Shown here: piece by piece, positions 1 through 11,800 of the stretch
Layout of the letters: every line of letters starts with the position of its first letter
Position numbering within the stretch: position 1 is the stretch's first letter
Program-made: the position numbers and the translations under genes
The notes under the pieces: generated by a model
Database searches by the model: none
What the model was told of the DNA's origin: nothing
The model's input: only the letters and a program-made list of their open reading frames with translations
From: Brachypodius melanocephalos
Lineage: Eukaryota > Chordata > Aves > Passeriformes > Pycnonotidae
Assembly: GCA_013398615.1 (NCBI GenBank)
Contig: VZSR01001479.1
Location: 18,949,860 to 19,013,859, forward strand
Reading direction: 5' to 3'
Length of the DNA: 64,000 bases

Positions 1-150
1 GCCAGCACTTGGATACTGTTATTAGAAATGGTTTAGGCAGTTTATGCACACAGCATTTATGTGCCTTCTGGTTCAGGCATTAGTAGCTAGATCACACACT
101 TGAATCACTCTGTGAAAGGCACCTTAAAATAGAGCTGGGGTCTGGGCTCA

Positions 151-197
151 CTTTTATCCCTGTAAATGCAGAGCAGGGATAAAAGTTATCCCTGCTC
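151..197. repeat. Overlapping inverted repeats, alternative hairpins
   Basis: CTTTTATCCCTG (151-162) is the exact reverse complement of CAGGGATAAAAG (174-185). The overlapping GAGCAGGGATAA (171-182) is the exact reverse complement of TTATCCCTGCTC (186-197). The middle arm can pair left or right but not both. The loops would be 11 and 3 nt. No known element was recognised. Confidence 0.85.
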
Positions 198-976
198 CCA
201 CTCTTTAATTGACTCTTATGTTTAAAATCAAGGTGCTGAATTGAGTCTCAGGCTCCTCTGACACAACCCAGGAGGGGACAAGACAAACACGTGTGAACCA
301 ACAAAACACCGAGCAAAGGCAAGTATTCTTTGGAAAGGCAGATTGCTGTAACCCATACAAAAAGATACAAGAAATCAATCTCTTACATGGAAAAAAAAAT
401 ATCCCTGTTTTTCTTAGTACTGTGTATCACATCTCCTCTGATGTTTTTCCACTTTGAAGAATAAAAAGTGAAGAAGGTGAAGTCCTTCCTTGGCTAGGCC
501 TACACAGCTACCCAAAACAAAATGGGAACCATTAACTGATACAACTAAGAGGAAACATGGTGCAGCAGTTTCTGAATGTGTTGAAGTCGTGTGCAGCACA
601 CTGAAGCTAATGAGCAGAAAGAATTTCCCCTCATCTGACCTAGTTCTGTCAAAGATTCACACATGGAGACAGTGGGTGTAGAGGTGCAGGATCTTCAAAA
701 ATTTTGGAAGCCAACATTTCACAGTGAAAGACACTTAAGACCTTGATGGGGAAAGGAAAGCTGGCTGAACTCTAGAAAATTCAGAGAAGATATCAGAAGG
801 CCACCCAGACCTGTAGGAGTACAATGAAGTGAACCAAAAAACCAAACCTGTAAAACAATTATGGGAATAAGTGCCAGAAGGATAGTTGGTTTCAGGACAA
901 AGCTACCTGATGCTGCAAGTATATTCCATTTGAAAGGAGATACAGACTTAAAGAATCCTCTTGGGTTTTGGTGGGA

Positions 977-1066
977 TTTTTTTGTTTTGTTGGGGTTTTT
1001 TTGGGTTTGTTTTTTTGTTGGTTTTTTTTGTTTGGTTGGTTGGTTTTTGTTGTTGTTTTTTTGTTT
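977..1066 (+). repeat. G/T-only low-complexity tract
   Basis: Ninety bases contain no A or C on the plus strand. They are mostly runs of T broken by G, GG, GGG and GGGG. On the minus strand this is an A/C tract like those at 22544, 37037 and 41297. Confidence 0.9.
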
Positions 1067-1327
1067 CTTAGGCAGAACACATACAATATTATAAAAAAAA
1101 TTATAATTGAAAAAAATCACAAAATTTTCTGGATTCTGAATTAGCGCTGTCTGCAGTGTGACAGGTGCAGCATAAAAAGGCACTGTCCCAGAAGAGTTTT
1201 CACACAAAATGAACAAAGAATAGCAGAAATAAGGATCAAAGGCTCAAAGAAACATTAATCTTTCATTAAATTATTCCAAAATGCAAATGTCAATTAGCTC
1301 CTACCCACTGTATACCCAGCCATTGGC

Positions 1328-1525
1328 AGCTTGGTAGGTTCTGCACAGTGGAACAGGCTGTCCAGAAAGGCTGTGGAGTCCATCCTTGGAGCTACACAGA
1401 CCATGACTGTGCACATGCCTGAGCAAACTGCTGTAGCTGACTCTGTTCTAAGTAGGGTCATGGACTGGAGGATTCCCAGACGCCCCCTCCCACTCCAGCA
1501 ATTCCATGATCAGATTAGAATGGAT
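1328..1525 (+). mobile_element. CR1 LINE 3' end fragment
   Basis: The text follows the avian CR1 3' tail I know. It has CACAGTGGAACAGGCTGTCC near the start, then GGAGTCCATCCTTGGAG, a degenerate CTGAGCAA...CTGTAGCTGACTCTG, and the closing AATTCCATGATCAGATT, which resembles the CR1 terminal octamer repeat region. About 200 bp remain, typical of CR1 5' truncation. It is in plus orientation, opposite to PLD5. No coding capacity remains. Subfamily was not assigned. Confidence 0.85.
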
Positions 1526-2388
1526 TTACTGAAATTATTTAACATTGATTTCTCTTTTTTTCCCACTCAGAAGATCAGAGAGGGTGCTTTGTATAAAATT
1601 AGAAGTCTTGATAAAAAACCCAAACAGAACACAACTGGGAAGGAAGCCTACAAATGATTTTTAAATCAGCTTGGTGGACAGAAGAGGACATGGGACAATA
1701 TGACCCAGGAAAAGCACTGGTCACCACATGGAGGAAGCTGACAGTGAGAAGCAGCAAAATGAGATTCACAGTTTGGAAGTAAAAGGCCCAAAAATAATCA
1801 CCCACTTAAAACTAACAGAACCAAAAGTTAAAAGATACACACAACCATGGCAGGTGTCTGAGGCAAATCTTAATTCAACACTGTCAACAGTCGTCTTTCT
1901 GACCATGTCATTAATTTCCTTCACAGTCCACAGGCAAGCAACTGTGTCTATAACAGGAATGCATCAAACAGAAAATAGAAAAGCTCCTCCTACACAGAAG
2001 GGACAGCAATCTTAGGTCAAAAGGCATCAGTGACCTTTCCGGAGAAAAGAAGTGGTCTTGATGAGAAATAGACATGAAAGAATTGGGAACTATGTGATCC
2101 ACCTCAGTACTCAATTACTGAAACTTAATCGGCTTTGGCTCAGGCTTACAAGATAATTGATCTAACACCAGGGTCTTGCTCAAAACACACCACCAAAAAT
2201 AACTTCAAAAAGTGTGCTTTACTCTGTTGAACTAACCTCCAAAACCAGAAATTCAAAATCAGAAACCATTTCTTCCTCTGTCAGCTGCTCTTCCCAATAA
2301 CACCATAGGACCATGGCAATTACTTCACGTCCTTATATAACATACATGTGTTCCTTTCCACCCCAAAAGAGAAGTTTTTTTTGTTACC
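1526..2388. other. Intron between CR1 fragment and PLD5 exon
   Basis: AT-rich sequence with no recognisable gene, RNA or repeat. The short open frames here on both strands have no recognisable protein features. Confidence 0.55.
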
Positions 2389-2394
2389 TCTTAC
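2389..2394 (-). promoter_or_regulatory. PLD5: 5' splice donor of the PLD5 exon
   Basis: The minus strand reads CG|GTAAGA, a near-consensus U1 donor. The intron interrupts the Arg codon after its second base (phase 2). The following exon lies left of position 1. Confidence 0.85.
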
Positions 2395-2531
2395 CGACAG
2401 TTATTTTGACAGTTCTTTTCTGATAGTCCATCCTCATCTTCTCCCATAATATCCACTGCCGAAAATATCAGTGCAACCAGAATTGCAAAGCAGCATACCA
2501 GTGCAAAGATCACAATGCATCTTTGCTGGGA
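2395..2531 (-). CDS. PLD5: PLD5 membrane-anchor exon (internal, partial gene)
   Basis: Internal coding exon of PLD5, a type II single-pass membrane protein of the phospholipase D family that is regarded as catalytically inactive. Read on the minus strand, it follows a pyrimidine-rich AG acceptor (TCTTTCAG) in phase 0. It encodes 45 codons plus two bases (CG of a split Arg codon) and ends at a GTAAGA donor. The peptide starts SQQRCIVIFALVCC. Residues 5 to about 26 form an uninterrupted hydrophobic anchor, followed by an acidic lumenal stretch (DIMGEDEDG) and a C-x3-C pair (NCQNNC). From memory, the human protein is nearly identical here except for Lys in place of the second Asn of NCQNNC. The PLD-like domains lie in later exons, to the left of this window. 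There is no frameshift or stop in the exon. Identification rests on recalled PLD5 sequence rather than a search. PLD3 and PLD4 have similar anchors but different sequence. Confidence 0.93.
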
Positions 2532-2580
2532 CTGAAAGAGATTAAGATTAAAAAAGTTTTAATGGCATGAGCACATTCTA
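2532..2580 (-). promoter_or_regulatory. PLD5: 3' splice site region of the PLD5 exon
   Basis: On the minus strand the 20 bases before the exon are almost all T/C with scattered A, and they end in CTTTCAG. Possible branch-point adenines lie in the TTAAT-like motifs about 12-20 bases upstream and in CTCAT about 38 bases upstream. The acceptor is phase 0, so any upstream exon must end on a complete codon. Confidence 0.8.
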
Positions 2581-5500
2581 GTCAATGACTTGAGACTCTA
2601 AAACTTTTATATAAGATCTAAATTTCTTTGAAGATCCTAGTGCCATAGCTGTCAACATGAAACACACCTCAGGATGAAAATACTCTCAAAACTGTCCTTC
2701 ATGTATCACCTTGAGATGTATTTTAAATCTCTCAGACACTGTTAAATAATTCATGTCATAAATAATATTCATAATTTAAACTGCTTTCTGTTTGTACCAC
2801 AAGGAAAGCATTATGCTTTAAAATAATGACTCCTACATTAACTACATATTTTCTGATTGCGCCTCACAGGTAAAGTACACACTTGGGATGACACTTAAAA
2901 GTTTTGTTGTGTTGGGTTGAAATAAAACATTCCATTGCAAGAAGATTGAAGAGGAAAATATTTTTTTCTGTTGCTACAAAAAGTACCTGACATCGTCACT
3001 ATGACAGTCACAGCCACTCAGAGACTTTGGGAAGTCCTTGCCTCACAATATTTATAATATAATGAAAACAAATTCACAGATGATAGATGGGATTTGAGGA
3101 AACAATGGGAGACTGTTGCTCAGTATGACAGGTAATGCCCGCCGCATCTCAGATAAAATATTAAAACATGGCATAGCACTGCCTTATGAAATCTTTCAGT
3201 AATAAATCAGATGCACCTGGTAGCGCCCTAGATAAATGTGAAACCTCTGAAAGACAGTCTCTTGATGTGCAATTTACATATCTGCATAAACATAAGGTAT
3301 ATTCTATTCTGAAGCCAAATGTTCAAACAAACATGCTGGGCATTTTTCTACTGAATTTAAACAAGACCACACCCATATATAAAAAATCAATGTCTAACTT
3401 CTGTTGCAATAGTTACTTTCTTAATTTTCATTACTGCCCTGTAATGAAAATGTCACTTGGAGGAAAAGGCCTCATAAAGGAATATGAAAGCGGGAAAGCA
3501 TGAAAAATATAGGGAAAGGAAACATCATGCATGCGGCTCATAACCAATTTCATAGTATTTCCATTGTTCCTGATATTTTGTTTAAGAGGCAATAAGTTTC
3601 AGAGTAATAAGAACATTTTCCCATACACCTAAAGAAAAGGTCTAACGAATACAGCAAACAACATCTTCAGACAAACAGAAAAAACTCATCTGAAATTTAG
3701 TGACAAAACTATCCTTTAACAGTAACACTGAATGTGTGGTTCAGGTTACATGCATATTTTAAATATAATGCATATTAGACACTTTTATACATTTCAAAGA
3801 TATGTTTAAATCTGTATTTCTAATATAGTAACTAAAATCTAGCAAGAATGCAACATAAGAAAAGGTTCTTCAGCCATAAAAAAGCCAACTTATGAAATAA
3901 AAAAAAATTTGGAAATTTTTTTTCCTGCTGCTAGGTAGAACCATGGCAACATTTGAAAAGAGTTGTAAATTGCTACAGCTGGGTCCAGACCCAAGGCTGC
4001 ACAAGTGGGACATAGGCGAAAATTATTAAACTGTCTCATTGCCTCATACTATTGGCAAGAAAAACTAAGAAGTTCCAAAGAAAAGCAGGTATTCAGGTCT
4101 GGAACACTGCTCTATGCCATTTCTTCATCAGGACACTTCAGACTGCTGTTAAGATGACCACTGTCTCAAGCAGGTTTTTGCAGAACTGCGAGTGTATTTG
4201 CAGAAACTCTTTGAAGCACTGAACATATCACCATGGCAGCCAGACAGCAAAGCTACTCCCATAACCAGCAAACCAAAAAGAGCCTGGGCTCATTTTCTAG
4301 TCCTTAGGAGCAGGAGATGTGACCCAGCAGGGCTCACAATAGGGCTCTTCTCCCTCCCAAATCAGGCTAACAGCCACCACTCTACACGCTGGGACCAGTT
4401 TTCAGCTCCTCTGGATACATTTGTAGCACAATCTTCCTAGCTTCCCCTCGGTGTGAAAGACTTCATGCTATTGCTCCAGGGAATACCTCCCATCTTCTTG
4501 TTACGCTGCCATGGAAGCTGCACAACTACGGAGAGCAGTGGGATCAGCGGACCAGCAGGGACCACATCAATCCCTCAAGGCTGGGCCAGGACACACGGAG
4601 ACAGCAGGAGATGCTTCACTAAAAGGTGGCCACAGTGCTGTAGGTCATAACACACCTCTAGAAACCTTTCAACCTGCTGACAGCCTGAATCCATATAAAA
4701 TCTACAGTGTACCAACAATAGTATGGCATCACAAGGAGGAGGGGGTATGGGGGAAAAAAGGCAGCTGCAACAGATGCTTAAAGTTAAATACCAGGAAATC
4801 TTGTGGTGGCAATTTCTATTTCAGGTGCTCATGTTAAAGCAACACAGAAAGGGGAAGTCAAAATAATTCTGAATTGATCCTCCTAATCTAGCATTAATTT
4901 CCATTCCACATAATTTTGGGGAACATATTCAAGGTTTTTTGACTTCTGTGTTGTAGCTGAAAATCCCTGTTCTTCCACATGTACATTTTGTCAAGCTCTG
5001 CAGTTTGTGATTGCTGCTCACTGTAAGCAGCGCAAACGTAGTACCATTAGTAAGATCACTGCTATTCTACCAGCACTAAAATAAAGACAGAACCACACAA
5101 ACCTATCTTACTGCTCTTATTTAACACATACTTTATATTATGCAGTTGTCTTTGACAACTATAAAGGATTAATTGTCTCATTTTTTTCTTAAGTACCAGC
5201 TTAACAGTATGGTTACAAATAGCATAGGGAACCTTTAAAATCAACATTCAAAAACCCCACCGTGACTACAGTAGTTTTTCTCTGAACTAAGCATAGCACA
5301 AAATAGTAAATAAAATAAAGCAAAAATTCCAGGTTTGTGATTCTCCTAACCCTGCATTTTCAGCCACAGCTCTGAAGGGTCAAGAAAAGACCAGTAAAAA
5401 AGAATTAGAGAGTAAGGAGGATTTTTAAAAGTTTCGCAGTTCATGTTGAACTTACTCCTGCTGAGTAAGTTTTTCATTGCTTTTAAATCTATTTATTACA

Positions 5501-6221
5501 TTATAAATTAATATATTATAAATCTGTCTATATAAATAGATATATATTATATTTATATATAGATAGATATTTTATAAATCTATATATTACTCCTGCTAAG
5601 TGGTGCACTTTTCATTGCTTTTAAATCTATATATTACATTATAAAGTAATGTTTGGAAATAGCTTAATTTAAAATTCACATTTGTACTAGAAAAGAAAGA
5701 ATAAAAACCAGCTACTTGCATCAAACAAGTCTGCTGAGTCCATCACAATGGCAGTAAATCTTTATTTTCACACACTTTGCCATAATGTTGACAATTTTCA
5801 AATAACCTTTTCCTAATCGAAACAGATTAGGACAGACCACATCCCTGTTCTATTACACCATCCATGCATGCCTCTGAGTGCATCTATGTGCAAGAAATAG
5901 CAGGCTTCATGAAAGAATCCAAAATCAAAGGGCTCACACCACTGACAGACTAGAAGGGACCTGCTAGGCTGCTCTTCAGACCCCTGTGTTGGGGGGCTTG
6001 GGCAGACTCTTTGTTTGATGCTGTCTTGTTGCACATCTCCTTGGCAACTGGGATCTCTCGGAGCTTACCAGATCTATCCTTCTCTTTCCTCCAGTAAATG
6101 CCTCAGTGTTCAAGCTTTCAGTCTTCAACCCTTAATTAAAGAATACAGGGTCATGAGGGATCTCTAAAACTTATGCAGTCTGTCCATATATATAGTTAAT
6201 TTGTACGAATATTAATTCTAA
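2581..6221. other. PLD5 upstream intron, featureless part
   Basis: About 3.6 kb of AT-rich intronic sequence upstream of the membrane-anchor exon. The only clear structure is a duplicated AT-rich block near 5.45-5.65 kb. A slightly more GC-rich patch at about 4.15-4.65 kb carries overlapping short frames without recognisable protein content, and I do not call it a gene. Confidence 0.55.
5452..5648 (+). repeat. Imperfect direct duplication flanking an AT-rich core
   Basis: A segment starting TTACTCCTGCT at 5452 recurs at 5587 with the same following text (TTTTCATTGCTTTTAAATCT, then ATTACATTATAAA). The copies are about 60 bp each, 135 bp apart, with a few substitutions and a small insertion in the second. 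Between them lies an almost pure A/T stretch with nested TATA/ATAT and GATA steps. It looks like a local tandem duplication around an unstable AT core. Confidence 0.8.
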
Positions 6222-6480
6222 CAGATATTTGTTTAACCTGTCCCCAAAATCCTAGAGTTGAAAGAGATCCTGCAGTCTTCTCAGGCAACCCCATCCCATA
6301 CCTAAGCACCTGACTGATGCCTAACTTAAGTCTCCTATGCTGCAACAATTCTTTCTTTCCTTCCTGTACTCATGGAAAACAGTGAACAGAGCATTTCATT
6401 CTCTCTTTTACATATTGAAAGGCTGCTATAGATGCTCAGAGGCCCAGGGCCAGACCACCTACTTACTAGCTTGACTGTAC
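6222..6480 (-). mobile_element. Ancient CR1-like LINE fragment
   Basis: Reads like the reverse complement of old amniote CR1. TTTGTTTAACCTGT is followed by a GAGATCCTGCAG...CTCAGGCAA block, then TGCCTAACTTAAGTCTCC..GCTGCAA and CTTTTACATATTGAAAGGCTG. These landmarks appear in consensus order and at similar spacing. It is heavily diverged, so the borders are approximate. Confidence 0.6.
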
Positions 6481-7689
6481 TGATGTGCAAGCCCAGAAAT
6501 TCTGTTGCATAAGAGAAAGATTTGTTCAGGGCTTAAAGAAGATTGGGAAAGAAACTCCTGCAGGAACACGGACTATCAAAAATGCTGTGAGTAAAATGTG
6601 TTTCTTTCACCTGGATCAACTAGCTTAAATATTACCTAAGTTAAAATAAATCCACCAAAGCACTGCATTACTAAAACAAAGAACAGGGATTTTTTCATGC
6701 TGTTATACCTCTAGGGAGAGAGTGAGAAGAAATGCCAAAAGCTGCACAACAGGTATTCAGTACAGTACTATTCAGACTAAAGTTTAATCTGGGAAGAACC
6801 TGCTTGTTTATTATTAAGGAAAAGGACAGCCTATGCCAATTAAGCTTATCAGAGCCTGTGATACCCATGCTGAATTGAGAATGAGAGGAAGAAAAAGGCC
6901 TCCATTTTTACTCCACTCACATTGCTCAAAAGCTGTCAAGATCACTTCACTGGCTCATGAAGCTTTCAGTTTCTTCACCAACAACAGGCATTTCTGTGAG
7001 ACTGAGATTTTAATCAGGAATTTATTCTTCCTCCAGTGCAGTACAAGAATGTCCTCTCCCAAAACAGGAGCCGTGAAATTGCAATGCTGCATCTACTGAT
7101 AAAACTGACTACATAACAACAAAACACGTCATGGCTTTGAACTTGTTCTTCACTTTTTAATACCTATTTAAAGAGTGAAGAAGGCAATACCTATACACCA
7201 CATTAATACAGAAATTATTATGCTTGTCAGAACTGCTGAGGCTCTAAGAGGCAGGTTTTCTCATCCTTGGCCATTTCTTAGTCTGCTCTTTCCTGCAACA
7301 CACGTGAACACAAATGTGACAACAAAAGCACTCATCTGCAACACCTGTAGCTGTTTAACAGCCCTTAGAGAGCTGGTTATAAGTCAGGTGCTACAATACA
7401 TCCGCCAAAGACAGAAAGGAACTGGACTTCAATAATTAGTAATCATTCCTGGATTACCCTCAGTCATGTGTCTCTATTAGAGAAAAACATTACTATAAAT
7501 ACTATTTCCCCTTAATCTGGAATCCACATCTACTAATAATCTTCATTGCAGCCTTGACTCTCCCAGCTAGTATGATTAATGCCAATCAACACTTAAAATC
7601 CTCTTAAAAATAATAGGAAGGAACAGATTGCTAATGTAGGTTAAATATTTTAAAATTGGCTGGACCTAATTAGCTTCATGCTTGGATAT
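6481..7689. other. Intronic sequence without recognised features
   Basis: AT-rich sequence between two decayed CR1 copies. The short open frames at about 6833-7099 and 7175-7435 have no recognisable domain, and I treat them as chance. Confidence 0.5.
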
Positions 7690-8850
7690 TTAAGGTAGTG
7701 GCTGGAACTAATAGATACTCAGGACTCACCTCTGAAAACTCACAAGCCTGAGAAATATCAGAAGCCCGGAAAAAGCAAAAGTGTTACCCATATTCAAGAA
7801 AAAATGGCAATCAGACAGTAGAAGTCGGGAAACAATAAGCTACTTATTTTATCTTCAGTTTCTAGAAAATATGTAGATATTGAGAAGGTAAGAAGCTTTG
7901 TCATGCAAAAGCCACATTGAGCAATTTTGATTTCTATCTTTCCTAGTCACAAGCCCCATTATCCTGCTGGGGAAGCTGAAAATAATGTATACTCCCACAT
8001 TTAATAAAAACTTTCTTAGAAACCACAGCAACTATGTCCAGATTATCACAGGAGTGGTATAAAGCTGGTTGAAAAATCAAGCTCATTGAAAAAATGGTGG
8101 GACATTTTAGAATGGATTCTGCATTTAGAATGGATTCAGAGGATTCTGCTTTGTATCATTTTTTATTCACGTCTCCATTAACAATCTAAATTATGGAGTA
8201 GAAATGAGAGGTGCTTATTAAGTTTTCAGCCAAAACCAAAATAGTATGAATTGAAGACCAGATTAAAATTTAAAAATGTTCTTGACTCTTTAGGGAGTAT
8301 GTCAACAAAAATATGTTAAATTTCAATAAAAGAGGAGAAAAGACCTACAAGCAGGTAGGACCAACCAGTTGCACATATACAGGAACTGAGAAACCACTAG
8401 GAAAAAGCATAACCAAAACTACTAACAGGATGGAACAGATGTTTTAGGAAGACAGACCAAAAAAGGGTAGGAGTCCAGAGTTTGGAGAGAAGAGGAAATA
8501 TGACCAAGGGGTACAGTATCTACACATGAACATCATGTATAGTGAAGGCAGAAGTATTCACCAAGTACTACACTTCCAGAAATAGTGGATGTTTATTGAA
8601 ACTTCAGGAGTTACATTTCAAAAAGATAAAGTACTTTTTTATGAAGATGATATTAAGCATCTGGGATTTGTTGCCATGGAAGGCTGCGAAAGCAAACAGC
8701 AGGACGAGGTTTAAAAAGAGATTAGACAAAGCTTTCAAAAACACATCCTCATCAGATGCTAGAGAAAACAAGCTCGGATGTGCCTTCTACTAAAGATGAT
8801 GGGAAACATGCCACTGCCCACTGGTAGGCACAGAGAACAGGACTAGGCAT
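7690..8850 (+). mobile_element. Ancient decayed CR1 LINE, reverse-transcriptase end to 3' region
   Basis: A long, highly diverged CR1 copy. Landmarks in consensus order are: GAAAAAGCAAAAGTGTTACCC..TTCAAGAAAAAATGG near 7768-7806 (the part before the polymerase motif); CATTAACAATCTAAATTATGGAGTAG near 8177-8202 (the 'INDLDNGV'-like stretch); a degraded AGTTTTCAGCCAAAACCAAAATAG just after it, where CR1 has the Phe-Ala-Asp-Asp motif; and GAGGTTTAAAAAGAGATTAGACAAAG near 8706, followed by a CACTGCCCACTGGTAGGCACAG-like 3' part. All frames are broken. It also holds a 14-bp direct repeat (TTTAGAATGGATTC) at 8106 and 8124. Confidence 0.68.
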
Positions 8851-11800
8851 GCCGTGAGTCCAAGCTGCAGAATGCATTTTCTACATTCTTAAATAGTTCC
8901 ATTTTTCCACAGAAGAAATCAAGAGTTATAGCAGAGAACAACCTGATCATGTCACATAATGTCACACTGTGTTGACTTAGACTTCTACATCCTGCTATAA
9001 TGCCTGAACTGCACGCAAGGGAAAAATAATCCTTAGCCTCTACTTCAGGTTGGCATATTTTGTTTACCTTTCAAGACTGAATGCAGACAGTTTAAAGCAA
9101 AACCAACAGTAAATATTTAGTCCTATAGTTACCCACTGAAACAAGAAAAGCACCAACTCATTCTCCAAACAACACATCCTTTAATGGATTTTCCAAGCAA
9201 ACAAAAAGACATACTGTCCAGCAGTCTCCCTGTCTTCCCAGTTCCTTTTGAATCTATATTTGATTTATGTAGAAAGATTAATACAATACAATTATCTCAG
9301 AAACTTTAGAAGATCCATATGCAGGTGGACTTGGCTGAGAAAGACACAAATAAGTGCCTCTGCCAAGGGAGAGACAGTCCAAAGGTTTGCCTTCCACCAC
9401 ACCCAGCAAAGCAGCTGCCTTGGCTTCACTGCTCTCTGAACAAATCTTTGCTCCAACAGGTCAGGCACATAACACACAGACAGGCTCATGGCTATAAATA
9501 GAAAACCAATAAACTACTTTGGAGGAAATCCAAGGCTTTAGAGGTTACTTATCTGGACCTCCTCCACACAAAATTCTATACTGCAGAAAGATATTAACAT
9601 TCAGAACATGAGGTCTGTAAGAAAAAAAGGTCTCCACCACATAACCAACTAACCTCTGATGCAATTTATCGACCAAAATTGGCACAAGAGAACAAGTGAA
9701 AAGCCTGAATACATTTAAGTGTTCATGTGCCATTTTCCCAAAACTGGGCCCTGACTTCTCATCATGATATATCAACTCAGTCTTCAGCACAATGTAAGGC
9801 AGTTTTATAATTTGGCAACGTCAAAAAAAGCCGTTGTCTACTCTAAAAATAACACTCTACTCTAATCTAGTGTCTCCTGCAAAGAGAAAAAGAAAGAAAA
9901 AAGGTATTGAACAACCAGAAGCTAGCCTGAACAGCCGATTCAGAAGACTATTAATACTTCATTAGTATGAAAAAATAATGTGAGTAAGACTTCTGTGTTC
10001 CAATATCTCTTTGTGCATCTTTAAACCTGGACCTTCTTAGTAAGGATTCCTACTGCAGCTAGCATTACAGCCATTACTTCAGCAGGACAAAACCAAACAG
10101 AAGAAAACCACCAAAAATATGTGTTACACATACAGTACTTAATTTTATATATTACATCTTTCATGTACAGATAAGAGACCATCTATGTACAACTCTATTT
10201 CACAAATACAATTAAAAACTGAACTCTGAAATCGAGTGAAACCCAGCAACTAATAACAGAGCAAAAAAAAATTCATCTATTATTTTCCATCAAGAGTTTG
10301 ATCCCATAAGGCAGTACTTTGAGAAAGAATGGAATTAATAACTACCATTAATATATTGCAGAACAGTCCATTTAAAATCAATTATAATCAGAGGACATCT
10401 GGTTGGGGGTATATAGCAGATGATAAAAAGACTAGCCTAGAGACTAGAAGTCCAATTTCTAGCAGAAAATGCTCTTTCAAATTTTACACCCTTTATGTAT
10501 CTTTCTAGAGTCTACACTATGCAAACCAAGCATTTAGAAAGCCCTATTCTGAAATGTAGGCCTACTTCTCTCAACACTTTGTTTAATTTTGATGTTGACA
10601 GTCTTAACTCCTAACGAAAAACTAGACTGAAATATCAGAATCCCTAAAAATCAGAATCTTCCATGGACATAAAACAAGTAGTTGCAGTAACTTGCTATAT
10701 TGCATCTGTCACTAGCCAACAATTCTCCGGTTTTCAAAATCAACAGGCAATAAAGAAAAGTCTACAGTAATACTCTCTTTTCCATACTTTGCTTGCATTC
10801 ATCAAAATCACATTTTTCTACTAACCCTGACTCAAGAATCTCTTAAATCTCTTCTGGAATGAACTGTTTATTGTACATGTTCAACTTTTAATCTAAAGAT
10901 TAATTATATTTCTACTAAAGTTAAATGGAAACTTTCAAGTTATAAAGAAGGGGAAAATTGTATCTTTTTCTTAGTTGCTGGTTAAACATACTCAAAACTT
11001 TTTCTCTTAGATCTTTCAGACTAATTATAAACATCTCCTCAGGAAACACAGGACATCTGACATTTGAAGTACTTGAAATCCTGATTTTAGGATTTATTTC
11101 AGCTTTTATTTTCATCTGGTCGCTTTTGAATACAAAAGTAAGCTGGAACACAGAAGTGTCCCTTGGCTACAACGATTCCAGAGTGATTTCACCCCAATTC
11201 CTCTGGATCGGTCTAATATATGTTGTTCTGTTCCATTTTTCTGCACCAAACTAGACAGGACTGCAATAACTAAGACAGCTTTAGCTTTTCAGGCAAGGTG
11301 CCTAAAAGGAGCAATATACAACAGCTATAAATGTTTTAAATTTTAACAATAACCCTGCCATGCTATTAAGGCATGTTCCAGCCTAAAGACAATCTGTTTA
11401 GATGGTAACATCCAGATATTCAGTATATTTTAACAGGCTGAATACAGAACAGGAAGCATTTGGGAACAGAGGACAGGGCAGGGTGTGCTCTAGCAAATTA
11501 TGGTATTTACCATTGCAGCATCAAAGAGTTTCAGATTCTCTGACAAAGGAGATCAGCAAAATGTTGGGCAGCTATTTTTTGAACAGACAGTAAATATATT
11601 TTTATGTGCTAAGGACCTTTTAAAAGAAAACACAGTAAACCTAACAATATCAGTGGAAGCATCACCCCATATCACTGAGGCATCCAAAAAGCACCAAAAC
11701 ATCTCTGTGTGTCTTACCCACGTGTGTGCCATGTTTCCTGAAATCAGTGAGCACTTGTAATGTAGATTCTTTTTTCCAGAACAGTTATTAATTTTGTGTG

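Larger units (their letters stand above)
1..1327. other. Intron sequence downstream of the PLD5 exon
   Basis: This is AT-rich noncoding DNA, inferred to be part of the intron following the membrane-anchor exon. It contains a three-arm inverted repeat (151-197) and a long G/T-only tract (977-1066), listed separately. The open frame across the G/T tract on the minus strand (719-1216) is low-complexity Lys/Asn/Gln/Pro and is not a gene. Confidence 0.6.

Noticed and set aside
719..1216. Minus-strand 165-codon open frame
   Set aside because: It spans the G/T-only tract. The long Lys/Asn/Gln/Pro run is simple-repeat translation.
1..2394. Search for the next PLD5 exon downstream
   Set aside because: No minus-strand frame here resembles the PLD5 residues expected after the anchor exon, so that exon must lie left of the window.
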